The position numbers were made by a program, and so were the translations under genes. Positions 61,201-62,272 of a stretch of DNA of 64,000 nucleotides are shown here, piece after piece (positions within the stretch are counted from its first letter, which is position 1; the number at the start of each line of letters is the position of its first letter). The stretch covers positions 89,140,462-89,204,461 of the forward strand of contig NC_084834.1 in assembly GCF_033115175.1 (NCBI RefSeq). Direction: 5' to 3'. The DNA is from Lepus europaeus (lineage: Eukaryota; Chordata; Mammalia; Lagomorpha; Leporidae). The notes below the pieces were generated by a model. That model did no database searches. It was not told the origin of the DNA and saw nothing but the letters and a program-made list of their open reading frames with translations.

Positions 61201-62272
61201 AATATATAAATAAATCAACACCTTATAGAATGGGATCAGGACATGTAAGCTTTCTAAATAAGAATGGTTTTTATATCTTTTTGGAATAGCAGAATTACAT
61301 TAATATGCTTTAAGTGCAAAGGCACTTTGGAGGTCATCTCATCCAAACTTAACCATGTCACAGAAAAACAAACTAAGGTACTGAGAAAAGTTAAGTGACT
61401 AGCAAGGGTCTGCAGTTACTAAACTGCAAAGTGGGAAACAGGGGCCAGGTTAAGCTGCTCCTTGTGACTCTGGCATCCCACATCAGAGCCCTGGTTCAAG
61501 TAACAGCTGCTCCACTTCAGATCCAGCTCCCTGCTAGTATGCCCAAGAACACAATGTATAATAGTCCAGTGCTTGGGCCCCTGCTGGGAAACCCAGATGG
61601 AGATCCTTGCTCCTGGCTTTAGCCTGGCCCAGACCTGGCCCAGACCTGGCTGGGGAGTGAACCAGGAGATGGAAGCCTTCACTCGCTTTCACTCTCTCTC
61701 TCTCCCTCCCCACCCCCCAGTTACTTTTTCAAATAAATAAATCTTACCAAAAAAAAAAAAAAAAAAGAAATTAAGAAAAAGAAAAAAGAAAGTGAGTATC
61801 AAGAATCCAGGCACTGTGACCCTCAGGCAAAATGCTTTCCCACCTCCCACACAGCCTTGAAACAGGTCTCCCTCATACTAACAACGTCCATATTGCCCAT
61901 GTCTCCCAGACTGACTCTGCCCTCAGGACACAGAAATTATCAGGAAGAACAGTGCCATCAATACATATATGTGTGTGTGCATATGTATATGTGTGTGTGT
62001 GTGTGTGAGTATATTTGCTGATAAATCAAACTTGAAAACATGTTCCATACTCTCGGTGTGGCCCAGGCCTAGTTGTCCCAAATCATTTTTTCCCCAGGAG
62101 TAAACGTTTCCAGACATGGATAAGGTCATGCTGTGGGCTTCTCCTGCAGAGATCTGAACCAGGGGGACTCCTGCGAGGTGCTCCACAATCTGTGGTATGG
62201 GGACGGAGGGACACATCACTCCAATTCCGAGCTGGCCATGCGAGTTCTGTCCCCAGGCAAAAAGCTCGCCAC
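990..62272 (-). CDS. HERC5: HERC5, ISG15 E3 ligase (exons 4-23 of 23; 5' end outside window)
   Basis: HERC5 is an interferon-induced HECT-type E3 ligase that transfers the ubiquitin-like protein ISG15 to newly made proteins on polysomes and acts in antiviral defence (family knowledge). Seen here are 20 coding exons on the minus strand, each with AG/GT borders and matching phases, giving 868 full codons plus a split codon and a stop. RCC1 signatures such as [38 protein letters not shown] and [12 protein letters not shown] come first, then a spacer, then a HECT domain ending in NNSRGFG. The match to human HERC5, recalled from memory, is clear in every exon with no length change, which argues against HERC6, HERC3 or HERC4. 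Exons 1-3 should lie above 64000. Human exon numbers are assumed. No frameshift or premature stop was found, so the gene appears functional. Confidence 0.95.
1628..2016 (-). mobile_element. Older CSINE with expanded (GA)n
   Basis: TTTATTTATTTATTTGAAAGGCAG is the reverse complement of the old CSINE tail; the head ends in CACAACGTCAGCCCC. The pyrimidine linker has grown into about 85 bp of GA-rich repeat at 1668-1752. An imperfect duplication around TTGCACATTA flanks it. It lies in intron 22. Confidence 0.8.
2926..3163 (+). mobile_element. Diverged CSINE-like SINE
   Basis: It has the old variant head (TTTGGCCTAGGAGTTACGATGC), TTGGGTTCAATCC as a B-box relic, and an AAATAAATAAATAA tail. It lies in intron 22. 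Confidence 0.65.
3262..3568 (-). mobile_element. Older CSINE
   Basis: An antisense copy running from AAAGATTATTTACTGA to the head CTACAACACTGGCCTC. It is diverged, so the ends are approximate. It lies in intron 22 close to exon 22. Confidence 0.7.
3781..3883 (-). CDS. HERC5: HERC5 exon 22: HECT domain
   Basis: 103 bp, residues about 923-957. The acceptor is tttttctgtag before AATGCACAA and the donor is TTCCTTG followed by gtaagt. It encodes [20 protein letters not shown] and [14 protein letters not shown]; the last G makes a split Val codon with exon 23. Confidence 0.93.
3960..4143 (-). CDS. HERC5: HERC5 exon 21: HECT domain
   Basis: 184 bp, residues about 861-922. The acceptor is tgtttcattgaag and the donor is GAAAAG followed by gtatat. 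It encodes [20 protein letters not shown], then [20 protein letters not shown] and [19 protein letters not shown], the core of the HECT domain. The intron to exon 22 is only 76 bp. Confidence 0.94.
4225..4700 (+). repeat. MIR fragment split by a CSINE
   Basis: GAGTGCTTACTGTGTTTCATGG and TTATGTATTATCTAATTTTT at 4230-4290, then ACAGAGACAGTGAAGTTAAG at about 4640, are MIR core and 3' parts in the usual order. A CSINE (4316-4618) sits between them. Intron 20. Confidence 0.5.
4316..4618 (-). mobile_element. Older CSINE
   Basis: An antisense copy, from TTATTTTTTCATTTACAAGG to the head GCCTGCTGCACCACACACCC. It interrupts an older MIR. Intron 20. Confidence 0.7.
5048..5383 (-). mobile_element. Older CSINE
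   Basis: An antisense copy beginning TTTTTTTTAAAGTATTTATT and ending TGCACCACAATGCTGGCCCC. It lies directly beside L1 sequence. Intron 20. Confidence 0.75.
5386..7383 (+). mobile_element. Old L1 ORF2 fragment, interrupted by a younger L1
   Basis: 5400-5667 has L1 ORF2 sequence (around ATTGATTTATAGATTCAGTT) and 6733-7383 continues it in the same orientation (CTTCAATAAATGATACTAG, TAATAAACTTCTAGAAGAAA). The frame is full of stops. A further piece of the same L1 resumes near 7755 (CAGCAATTCC, ATGTTCATGGGAGCACCATT) to about 7915. Intron 20. Confidence 0.75.
5668..6715 (+). mobile_element. 5'-truncated rabbit L1 inserted into older L1
   Basis: It contains the ORF2 C-terminal part, for example [10 protein letters not shown] at about 6190, and a 3' UTR with a G-rich stretch at 6575-6640, ending in AAATAAAAGATTCTGG and oligo(A). 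A 17-bp duplication with one mismatch (AAAGAGCATTATAAGCA at 5651-5667, AAAGAGCATTACAAGCA at 6716-6732) brackets it. Confidence 0.8.
7384..7700 (+). mobile_element. Possible old LTR-like insertion within L1
   Basis: About 300 bp that does not belong to the flanking L1, which seems to continue from 7383 to about 7755. It contains AATAAA at 7657-7662 and CTCTGGCACACA, and a TG/CA-bounded reading is possible. I could not find a target duplication, and family and ends are unresolved. Confidence 0.3.
8122..8459 (+). mobile_element. Young CSINE
   Basis: Full-length copy: head GGCCGGCGCCGTGGCTCACT, B box GGTTCTAGTCCCGG, end CTGCCTGTC plus A13. A perfect 10-bp duplication, AAATTATCCA, is at 8112-8121 and 8460-8469. 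Antisense to HERC5 in intron 20. Confidence 0.92.
8622..8730 (+). repeat. MIR-like fragment
   Basis: AGTGCCTGCTATGCACCAAG and ACTGCTGTAGAGGGCTCTAG match the MIR core (phrase TACTATGTGCCAGGCACTGT). Intron 20. Confidence 0.5.
8915..9249 (+). mobile_element. CSINE, old tail type
   Basis: It runs from GCCGGTGCTGTGGCATAGC through B box GTTCGAGTCC to (CT)n and AAATAAATAAATAAATC. An 8-bp duplication, AAGTGGAA, is at 8907-8914 and 9250-9257. Intron 20. Confidence 0.85.
9396..9742 (-). mobile_element. CSINE, old tail type
   Basis: Antisense copy ending CACAATGCTGGCCC. A perfect 12-bp duplication, CTCTGCCTTATT, is at 9384-9395 and 9743-9754. It stops 83 bp short of HERC5 exon 20. Confidence 0.88.
9837..9907 (-). 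CDS. HERC5: HERC5 exon 20: HECT domain
   Basis: 71 bp, residues about 838-861. The acceptor is tgtggttacag before ATACATTGG and the donor is CTAACAA followed by gtaggt. It encodes [23 protein letters not shown]. Human has DRNDTNLIPNGSSITVNQTN in the same place. Confidence 0.91.
10332..10685 (+). mobile_element. CSINE carrying a C20 run
   Basis: Head TCTGGCACTGTGGCGTAGTG, B box GTTCGAGACC, tail AAATAAATAAATAAATAAAT. The normal (CT)n linker is replaced by twenty consecutive C at 10599-10618. Intron 19. Confidence 0.85.
10838..11182 (+). mobile_element. Young CSINE
   Basis: Head GGCCGGCGCCGCGGCTCACT, B box GGTTCTAGTCCCAG, CTGCCTGTC and a long A run. A perfect 16-bp duplication, AAAAAATGGGGAAATA, is at 10822-10837 and 11183-11198. 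Intron 19, 126 bp upstream (in plus coordinates) of exon 19. Confidence 0.93.
11325..11391 (-). CDS. HERC5: HERC5 exon 19: HECT domain
   Basis: 67 bp, residues about 815-837. The acceptor is ttgtcgtttag and the donor is TTTAAT followed by gtgagt. It encodes [22 protein letters not shown]. It was found by similarity to human NLQTLLDDEGDNFEEVFYIH and by phase; it is too short to stand out as an open frame. Confidence 0.9.
11682..11970 (+). mobile_element. Diverged CSINE-like SINE
   Basis: Old variant: CCTTTAGCCTAGTACTTCAC, GGATTTGATTCCTGG as B-box relic, tail CTCTGCCTCC with A-rich end. Intron 18. Confidence 0.6.
11990..13575. other. Intron 18 sequence without recognisable genes
   Basis: The part at 12780-13440 is relatively GC-rich with an open frame of 108 codons (12895-13221). 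I recognise no domain, exon border or family there. It may be an old LTR or other repeat, unidentified. Confidence 0.4.
13592..13758 (-). mobile_element. 5'-truncated young CSINE
   Basis: Antisense copy of only 167 bp holding the tail half (oligo(T), TTGACAGGCAGAGTGGACAG) and no tRNA-like head. A perfect 16-bp duplication, ACCAGTTCTAACTTTC, lies at 13576-13591 and 13759-13774. Intron 18. Confidence 0.9.
14160..14470 (+). repeat. Ancient interspersed repeat, class unresolved
   Basis: TATGGAGGCTAGAAAGTCCA, GTGTCCTCATGTGACAGAGG and GCCTCATGACCTAATCC resemble a widespread old mammalian repeat with the phrases ggaggctggaagtccaagatc and cctcatgacctaatc. I cannot name the family with certainty. Intron 18. 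Confidence 0.45.
14876..15222 (-). mobile_element. Young CSINE
   Basis: Antisense full-length copy ending GAGCCGCGGCGCCGGC. A perfect 16-bp duplication, CTACTCTACACTCTTT, is at 14860-14875 and 15223-15238. Intron 18. Confidence 0.93.
15677..16012 (+). mobile_element. Young CSINE
   Basis: Head CCGGCGCCGCGGCTCACTAG, B box GGTTCTAGTCCCGG, CTGCCTGTC plus A run. A perfect 15-bp duplication, ATCTGTAAGTTTCAG, is at 15662-15676 and 16013-16027. Very close to the copy at 8122-8459. Intron 18. Confidence 0.94.
16243..16555 (+). mobile_element. CSINE, old tail type
   Basis: GGGCTGGAGCTGTGGCGTAG to AAATAAATTAATAAATAC. An imperfect duplication around AACAATTGGATTCTG / AACAACTGGACTCTG flanks it. It splits off the MIR at 16560-16690. 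Intron 18. Confidence 0.8.
16560..16690 (+). repeat. MIR fragment
   Basis: GCCTTGGGCAAGTTACCTAA and TTCATCTGGAAAATGGGGAT are typical MIR 3' half phrases. Intron 18. Confidence 0.65.
16921..17273 (-). mobile_element. Older CSINE
   Basis: Antisense copy from GTTTGAGAAGTAGAGAAAGA to TTAACCACTGAGCCAAATGC; diverged. Intron 18. Confidence 0.7.
17361..17688 (+). mobile_element. CSINE, old tail type
   Basis: GGGCCAGAACTGTGGTATAG, B box GGTTTGAGTCCCGG, A-rich tail. An 11-bp duplication, GAAATTAGGAT, is at 17347-17357 and 17689-17699. Intron 18. Confidence 0.85.
18052..18220 (+). repeat. Two tandem MITE-like units
   Basis: GAAGGTACTTAAAAAATTCC and GGAGGGTCCTCAAAAAGTTC begin two direct, diverged copies about 85 bp apart, each continuing into an A/T-rich part with TTTTTGAAAT or TTTCAAAAAT. 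They resemble old mariner-derived MITEs, but the family is not certain. Related antisense pieces occur at 36065-36145 and 36470-36500. Confidence 0.4.
18222..18538 (-). mobile_element. Older CSINE
   Basis: Antisense copy, TTTAAAGATTCACTTACTTA to GCTGTGCCACAGCACCAGTC. Intron 18, ends 314 bp before exon 18. Confidence 0.75.
18852..19018 (-). CDS. HERC5: HERC5 exon 18: HECT N-lobe
   Basis: 167 bp, residues about 760-815. The acceptor is ccttttcag before CCTAAGTTC and the donor is GGGAAC followed by gtaagt. It encodes [20 protein letters not shown] and [20 protein letters not shown]. Only about five residues differ from the human segment as I recall it; one is Cys for Pro in VANL(P/C)FPLAL. Confidence 0.95.
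19604..19747 (-). CDS. HERC5: HERC5 exon 17: HECT N-lobe
   Basis: 144 bp, residues about 712-759, phase 0 on both sides. The acceptor is tttgttcag before GTTTCATTC and the donor is GCCAAG followed by gtatgt. It encodes [20 protein letters not shown] and [20 protein letters not shown]. The [15 protein letters not shown] stretch is the HECT signature more often seen as GEEGVDAGGVxxEFF. Confidence 0.95.
19748..21906. other. Intron 16, mostly unique sequence with MIR relics
   Basis: No exon or gene is seen. MIR-like pieces are at 19870-19985 (ACTCTGTGAGATCAGTGAAA), 20945-21040 (GATTAAATGGGATAACACAT, GAAATGCTCAATGAATG) and 21320-21520 (GATAAGTTACCTGATTGTTC, GTGCCTCAGTTTCTCTACAT). Several short open frames here show no family similarity. 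Confidence 0.5.
21907..22163 (+). mobile_element. Diverged CSINE-like SINE
   Basis: Old variant with GCCTGGGTTCAATTTCTGG and a CTCTGTATCTCTCAAAG end. Intron 16, head-to-tail opposite the next SINE. Confidence 0.6.
22174..22501 (-). mobile_element. Older CSINE with (CT)n(CA)n microsatellite
   Basis: Antisense copy from AAAGATTTTATTTATTCCTT to CACAATGCTGCCCCC. Its linker is a compound CT then CA repeat at 22205-22246. It ends 147 bp from exon 16. Confidence 0.75.
22648..22818 (-). CDS. HERC5: HERC5 exon 16: spacer to HECT boundary
   Basis: 171 bp, residues about 655-711. The acceptor is tgtatcctag before GAGAAGAGA and the donor is GTTGTTG followed by gtaaag. It ends in [26 protein letters not shown], the entry into the HECT domain. 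Human has Trp in place of the last Leu (TGG versus TTG). The first third is the most diverged stretch of the gene seen here. Confidence 0.92.
23477..23811 (+). mobile_element. Young-type CSINE, slightly diverged
   Basis: GCTGGCACAGCGGCTCACTT, B box GGTTCTAGTCCCGG, TTGCCTGTC plus A run. A 9-bp duplication, AAAGTTATT, is at 23467-23475 and 23812-23820. Intron 15. Confidence 0.88.
23850..23998 (+). repeat. MIR-like fragment
   Basis: ATTTAAGCCTCATAAAAAAA, GAGGTAGGGATCACCAGATA and TTGTCCCATTTTAAG follow the MIR core order (atcctcacaa ... gaggtagg ... cccattttac). Intron 15. Confidence 0.5.
24100..24505 (+). mobile_element. Solo LTR-like element with CCAAT and TATA boxes
   Basis: Retroviral LTR architecture on the plus strand, antisense to HERC5. 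Four CCAAT boxes are present, three as ATTGG at 24209-24213, 24256-24260 and 24283-24287 and one as CCAAT at 24318-24322. An 18-bp motif, TCAGTTCCCTGATTGGTT, is repeated at 24198-24215 and 24245-24262. TATAAAA is at 24342-24348, and AACAAA at 24429-24434 looks like a decayed AATAAA, about 85 bp after the TATA box. No gag, pol or env is adjacent, so it is a solo LTR or fragment. Ends are uncertain and no target duplication was found; the family (gammaretrovirus-like ERV1) is a guess. Intron 15. Confidence 0.6.
24984..25094 (-). CDS. HERC5: HERC5 exon 15: spacer region
   Basis: 111 bp, residues about 618-654. The acceptor is ccatttttag and the donor is ATTCAG followed by gtatgt. It encodes [20 protein letters not shown] and [17 protein letters not shown]. 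It corresponds to human VIFSHFPFIFNNLSKIKLL, with several substitutions and no gap. Confidence 0.9.
25164..25496 (-). mobile_element. Young CSINE
   Basis: Antisense full-length copy, oligo(T) then GACAGGCAGAGTGGACAGTG. A perfect 13-bp duplication, ACCTTATAGTCTT, is at 25151-25163 and 25497-25509. It starts only 70 bp from HERC5 exon 15, on the acceptor side. Confidence 0.93.
25905..26070 (+). mobile_element. L1 3' end fragment
   Basis: The G-rich tract GAAGAAGGGTGGGGGTGTGG, GTGGGAAGAATTACTATATT and an A/T-rich AATAAATAAATAAA end match the terminal 3' UTR of the L1 at 5668-6715. It is severely 5'-truncated. Intron 14. Confidence 0.75.
26520..26633 (-). CDS. HERC5: HERC5 exon 14: spacer region
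   Basis: 114 bp, residues about 580-617. The acceptor is ttatttcag before GTAAATCAG and the donor is AACTTG followed by gtaagc. It encodes [20 protein letters not shown] and [18 protein letters not shown]. It has the same length as the human segment but is visibly more diverged than the RCC1 and HECT exons. Confidence 0.9.
28547..32075 (-). pseudogene. L1 ORF2 (endonuclease and reverse transcriptase), broken
   Basis: ORF2p nicks target DNA and reverse-transcribes L1 RNA. The endonuclease part at 31581-32075 has LNVNGL, QETHL and GDFNTPLS, which carry the expected Asn, Glu, Asp and Asn residues. The reverse transcriptase part at 29811-30548 has [14 protein letters not shown] and an intact FADD (LFADDMILY). 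The C-terminal part is at 28547-29682. At least four frame changes or stops separate these blocks. Confidence 0.88.
32144..33185 (-). pseudogene. L1 ORF1 (RNA-binding protein), frameshifted
   Basis: ORF1p is the trimeric RNA chaperone of L1. The first part (32616-33185, 189 codons from ATG) is rich in Glu, Asn and Arg heptads typical of the coiled coil ([20 protein letters not shown]). The frame then shifts, and the C-terminal RNA-binding part is open as 32144-32650 ([22 protein letters not shown]). One indel near 32620-32650 would explain the break. Confidence 0.85.
33536..33883 (-). mobile_element. CSINE inserted in the outer L1
   Basis: Antisense copy, oligo(T) with GGCCAGAGTTAGACAGTGAG to GAGCCGTGGTGCCGGCC. 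A perfect 13-bp duplication, AATTGACACTCTT, is at 33523-33535 and 33884-33896. The same 13 bases are expected once in intact L1 3' UTR (compare 27440-27453, one base different). Intron 13. Confidence 0.92.
34145..35200. other. Intron 13 sequence, nothing recognised
   Basis: Single-copy-looking sequence beyond the L1 nest. An open frame of 119 codons (34316-34675) has no recognisable domain or splice context. Confidence 0.4.
35202..35586 (+). mobile_element. CSINE, old tail type, with (CCCT)n linker
   Basis: GGGGCCGGCACTGTGGCATA to AAATAAATGAATCTTAAAAA. The pyrimidine linker is expanded at 35460-35535 (CCCT then CT and CTT units). Intron 13. Confidence 0.85.
36155..36475 (-). mobile_element. 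Older CSINE
   Basis: Antisense copy, ATTTACTCATTTATTTGAAA to GCTATGCCACAGCATCAGTT. It appears to have inserted into the MITE-like sequence around CCATGAACTTTTTT. Intron 13. Confidence 0.75.
36518..36842 (+). mobile_element. CSINE, old tail type
   Basis: AGGGCTGGCGCTGTGGTGCA, tail AAATAAATAAAATAAATC. Intron 13. Confidence 0.82.
36870..37260 (+). mobile_element. Old L1 ORF2 fragment
   Basis: AATTGCTGGATATAAGACTC, GAATTTCTATATACCAGTAG and TCAAACTTCCTGTGTACATG follow old mammalian L1 ORF2 order with many stops. A GT microsatellite lies at 37181-37198. Intron 13. Confidence 0.55.
37260..38398. other. Intron 13 sequence, nothing recognised
   Basis: A GC-richer patch at 37540-37800 has short open frames on both strands. 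None has splice borders or similarity I recognise. Confidence 0.35.
38400..38722 (+). mobile_element. CSINE, old tail type
   Basis: GGGCCAGCACTGTGGTGCAG, B box GGTTCGAGTTC, tail AAATAAATAAAGTAAATC. Near-duplicates AAAAATATTATTTCA and AAAAATATGATTTCA flank it. It splits an old L1-like sequence that continues at 38725-39170. Confidence 0.82.
38725..40085 (+). mobile_element. Old L1 3' fragment, split by a CSINE
   Basis: CAGAAAACACCAAAGAGTGA, CACCATTTCATATTGAAAAT and later CATTCATACAATGGACTGTG and GTACACATGCATTCTATTCA read as ordered pieces of an old L1 3' end. The CSINE at 39172-39512 interrupts it. Boundaries are approximate. Intron 13. Confidence 0.5.
39172..39512 (+). mobile_element. CSINE, old tail type
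   Basis: GGGGACCAGCATTATGGCAT to AATAAAATAAATAAATATTC. A short duplication based on AAAACCAAA flanks it. Intron 13. Confidence 0.78.
40087..40361 (+). mobile_element. CSINE, old tail type, internally deleted
   Basis: GGGGCTGGTGTTATAGCATA to TTTCAAATAAATATAAAAT. A 9-bp duplication, AGCAATATA, flanks it. It is shorter than neighbours. It ends 111 bp from exon 13. Confidence 0.78.
40472..40626 (-). CDS. HERC5: HERC5 exon 13: spacer region
   Basis: 155 bp, residues about 528-579. The acceptor is gatcttcctcag and the donor is CACAGG followed by gtaagg. It encodes [20 protein letters not shown] and later [24 protein letters not shown]. It is followed by the largest intron in the window (13.8 kb), which holds the L1 nest. 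Confidence 0.93.
40972..41326 (-). mobile_element. Older CSINE
   Basis: Antisense copy, TTTTTAAAGATCTATTTATT to CTTAACCTGCTGGCCCC. Intron 12. Confidence 0.8.
41371..41645 (+). mobile_element. Diverged CSINE-like SINE
   Basis: Old variant with TAGGTTTGATCCCAGACTCC as B-box relic and CTCTCAAATAAACAATAC end. Intron 12. Confidence 0.6.
41871..42143 (+). mobile_element. Diverged CSINE-like SINE preceded by A25
   Basis: Twenty-five A at 41871-41895 are followed by the old variant SINE (GGGCCATTTATCCTGGTGGC, GGGTTTGATTTCTGG, CTCTGCCTCTTAAATC). The A run sits at the SINE's 5' side, so it is not its own tail. Intron 12. Confidence 0.55.
42726..42915 (-). CDS. HERC5: HERC5 exon 12: spacer region
   Basis: 190 bp, residues about 465-528. 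The acceptor is gaccacag before ATAACCAC and the donor is TTCTGG followed by gtaagg. It encodes [40 protein letters not shown] and [12 protein letters not shown] among others. The phrase [15 protein letters not shown] of human HERC5 is nearly unchanged. Confidence 0.94.
43168..43500 (+). mobile_element. CSINE, old tail type
   Basis: GGGGGCCGGCGTTGTGGCAC to AACTAAATAAACTACATC and an A/AAAG-rich tail. A 9-bp duplication, TCACACTGG, flanks it. Intron 11. Confidence 0.82.
43885..44045 (+). repeat. MIR, well preserved
   Basis: GGCATTTGCCAGACACTGTG, TTTATAGATGAGAAATTTGA and GCTCAAGGTCACACAGCTAA are diagnostic MIR core and 3' phrases in the right order. Intron 11. Confidence 0.8.
44045..46027. other. 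Intron 11, no gene seen
   Basis: A GC-richer stretch at 44110-44690 has an open frame of 183 codons (44114-44665) with no recognised domain, no splice context on the plus strand and unremarkable composition. I read it as chance or an unidentified repeat. Confidence 0.4.
46028..46121 (-). CDS. HERC5: HERC5 exon 11: spacer region
   Basis: 94 bp, residues about 433-464. The acceptor is tcattttacag and the donor is AACACG followed by gtagta. It encodes [20 protein letters not shown] and [11 protein letters not shown], where [10 protein letters not shown] is unchanged from human as I recall it. Confidence 0.93.
46262..46372 (+). mobile_element. CSINE 3' fragment
   Basis: CTAAGCCTGGCCCAACCCTA to CTTTCAAATAAATAAAA; only the distal third. 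Intron 10. Confidence 0.65.
46899..48705 (+). mobile_element. 5'-truncated rabbit L1 with two tandem 3' UTR segments
   Basis: The ORF2 C-terminus is at 46899-47234 ([20 protein letters not shown]), then a 3' UTR to A16 at 48303-48318, then a second 3' UTR-like copy from 48319 ending GGAAATTTATATTCATTAAA and a mixed A tail. A perfect 17-bp duplication, AAGAATCTTCAATATCT, at 46882-46898 and 48706-48722 encloses everything. Antisense to HERC5 in intron 10. Confidence 0.9.
49010..49069 (-). CDS. HERC5: HERC5 exon 10: spacer microexon
   Basis: 60 bp, residues about 413-433. The acceptor is cctaatgtag before GGAAATTCG and the donor is CAAAG followed by gtaaaa. It encodes [19 protein letters not shown]. 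It is too short to show as a long open frame and was placed by its similarity to the human segment [19 protein letters not shown] and by phase (1 nt in, 2 nt out). Confidence 0.9.
49070..49877. other. Intron 9, nothing recognised
   Basis: No repeat or gene is recognisable between exons 9 and 10. Confidence 0.4.
49878..49981 (-). CDS. HERC5: HERC5 exon 9: spacer region
   Basis: 104 bp, residues about 379-413. The acceptor is tttttcacag before AATTCCTATG and the donor is AAAAAG followed by gtatgt. It encodes [20 protein letters not shown] and [14 protein letters not shown]. It starts the spacer between propeller and HECT domain. The match to human HERC5 is strong. Confidence 0.93.
50180..51760 (+). 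mobile_element. Old L1 ORF2/3' fragment, split by a CSINE
   Basis: Ordered old L1 phrases: GACTCTTCAATAAATGATGG, TTCAAAATGGATTAAATATC, GGTACACTGCTGGTGGGAAT, then after the SINE GAAAATATGGTCCATATATA and CATGATCTCACTCACATACA. Many stops. Intron 8. Confidence 0.78.
50923..51261 (-). mobile_element. Young CSINE inserted in L1
   Basis: Antisense copy, oligo(T) then GACAGGCAGAGTGGATAGTG to GCCATGGTGCCGGCC. A perfect 11-bp duplication, TCAGTGATCCT, is at 50912-50922 and 51262-51272 within L1 sequence. Intron 8. Confidence 0.92.
52545..52812 (+). mobile_element. Diverged CSINE-like SINE
   Basis: CAGGGGTGGATGTTTGGCTA to CTCTCTCTCAAATACAAAAG. The A-rich end lies about 40 bp from exon 8 on its donor side. 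Intron 8. Confidence 0.6.
52854..52930 (-). CDS. HERC5: HERC5 exon 8: end of RCC1 region
   Basis: 77 bp, residues about 353-378. The acceptor is cctttcag and the donor is AAAAAG followed by gtaaaa. It encodes [20 protein letters not shown] then WMDKK. The [11 protein letters not shown] stretch closes the RCC1 propeller in this family. Confidence 0.93.
53428..54045 (-). mobile_element. Older CSINE split by a younger one
   Basis: Its pieces are 53428-53502 (TTTATTTATTTATTTGAGAG) and 53853-54045 (CATCCGCTGGTTCACTCC onwards, with GCCAGGAGCCAGGAACATCC). It is antisense, inside L1, and interrupted by the SINE at 53503-53841. The 5' head is partly missing. Confidence 0.82.
53503..53841 (+). mobile_element. 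Younger CSINE inside an older CSINE
   Basis: GGCGCCGTGGCTCACTAGGC, B box GGTTCTAGTCCTGG, CTGCCTGTC plus A-rich tail. The duplication AAAGGTCTTCC (53492-53502) / AAAGGTATTCC (53842-53852) has one mismatch and belongs to the older SINE. Confidence 0.88.
55640..56386. other. Intron 7 sequence, nothing recognised
   Basis: A/T-rich sequence with no gene; it may include decayed repeat. Confidence 0.35.
56387..56722 (+). mobile_element. CSINE, old tail type
   Basis: GGGCCAGGCACTGTGGCACT to AAATAAATAAATAAATC. A MIR-like piece (GTGCTGAGCAGCTAGCCATA) follows at 56750-56880. Intron 7. Confidence 0.82.
57227..57372 (-). CDS. HERC5: HERC5 exon 7: last RCC1 blade
   Basis: 146 bp, residues about 304-353. 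The acceptor is gtttcacag before GTGGCACAC and the donor is AAATTTG followed by gtaaat. It encodes [20 protein letters not shown] followed by [13 protein letters not shown], the final RCC1-type blade. The last G makes a split Glu codon with exon 8. Confidence 0.94.
57373..59126. other. Intron 6, no gene seen
   Basis: Apparently unique sequence between exons 6 and 7 with no repeat or exon that I recognise. Confidence 0.4.
59127..59462 (+). mobile_element. Diverged CSINE-like SINE
   Basis: GGGTGGGTGTTTACCCTAGT to CTACCTTTCAAATAAAAAA. Intron 6. Confidence 0.65.
59490..59605 (+). mobile_element. L1 3' end, severely truncated
   Basis: GGGTGGGAGGGTGCTTATGG, ATCACTATAATCCAAAAATT and TTTATTTAATAAAAGG are the last 110 bp of rabbit L1. 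Flanking TCTTAAAAATCAAAG at about 59482 and 59600 may be its duplication. Intron 6, 175 bp from exon 6. Confidence 0.8.
59781..59911 (-). CDS. HERC5: HERC5 exon 6: RCC1 repeat
   Basis: 131 bp, residues about 261-304. The acceptor is tccttag before GATGGGCAG and the donor is GGAAG followed by gtaagt. It encodes [19 protein letters not shown] and ends in RVTQIACGR, one RCC1 blade and the beginning of the next. The intron separating it from exon 5 is only 219 bp. Confidence 0.94.
60131..60222 (-). CDS. HERC5: HERC5 exon 5: RCC1 repeat
   Basis: 92 bp, residues about 230-260. The acceptor is ttgtgtag and the donor is ACACAG followed by gtgggt. It encodes [20 protein letters not shown] and then TALLTQ, the typical start of an RCC1 blade ([12 protein letters not shown]). 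The split codon AAT formed with exon 4 gives Asn where human has Ser. Confidence 0.94.
60906..61212 (+). mobile_element. CSINE, old tail type
   Basis: GGGGCCGGCACTGTGGTGTA, B box GGTTCGAGATC, tail AAATATATAAATAAATC. Intron 4. Confidence 0.82.
61315..61441 (+). repeat. MIR-like fragment
   Basis: GGAGGTCATCTCATCCAAAC and ACTGAGAAAAGTTAAGTGAC match MIR-type phrases; it is cut by the next SINE. Intron 4. Confidence 0.55.
61442..61768 (+). mobile_element. CSINE, old tail type
   Basis: GGGCCAGGTTAAGCTGCTCC (head shortened), CTCTCTCTCT linker, AAATAAATAAATC plus A run. Intron 4. Confidence 0.78.
61966..62009. repeat. TG/TA microsatellite
   Basis: Alternating TGTGTG and TATATG units about 45 bp long, 42 bp from the donor side of exon 4. 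Intron 4. Confidence 0.8.
62051..62272 (-). CDS. HERC5: HERC5 exon 4: RCC1 repeats
   Basis: 222 bp, human-equivalent residues about 156-230. The acceptor is gttaag before GTGGCGAG and the donor is GAGA followed by gtatgg. It encodes one RCC1 blade ending in [14 protein letters not shown] and most of a second, with [16 protein letters not shown] and [19 protein letters not shown]. The loop after GQLGIG reads VMCPSVPI, unlike the human RKFPSTTT as I recall it. It is the first coding exon visible; its first two bases finish a codon begun in exon 3. Confidence 0.93.

Noticed and set aside
990-62272. The gene as HERC6, HERC3 or HERC4
   Set aside because: Signature segments such as [25 protein letters not shown] and NCNVANL and the total length fit HERC5 best as I recall it.
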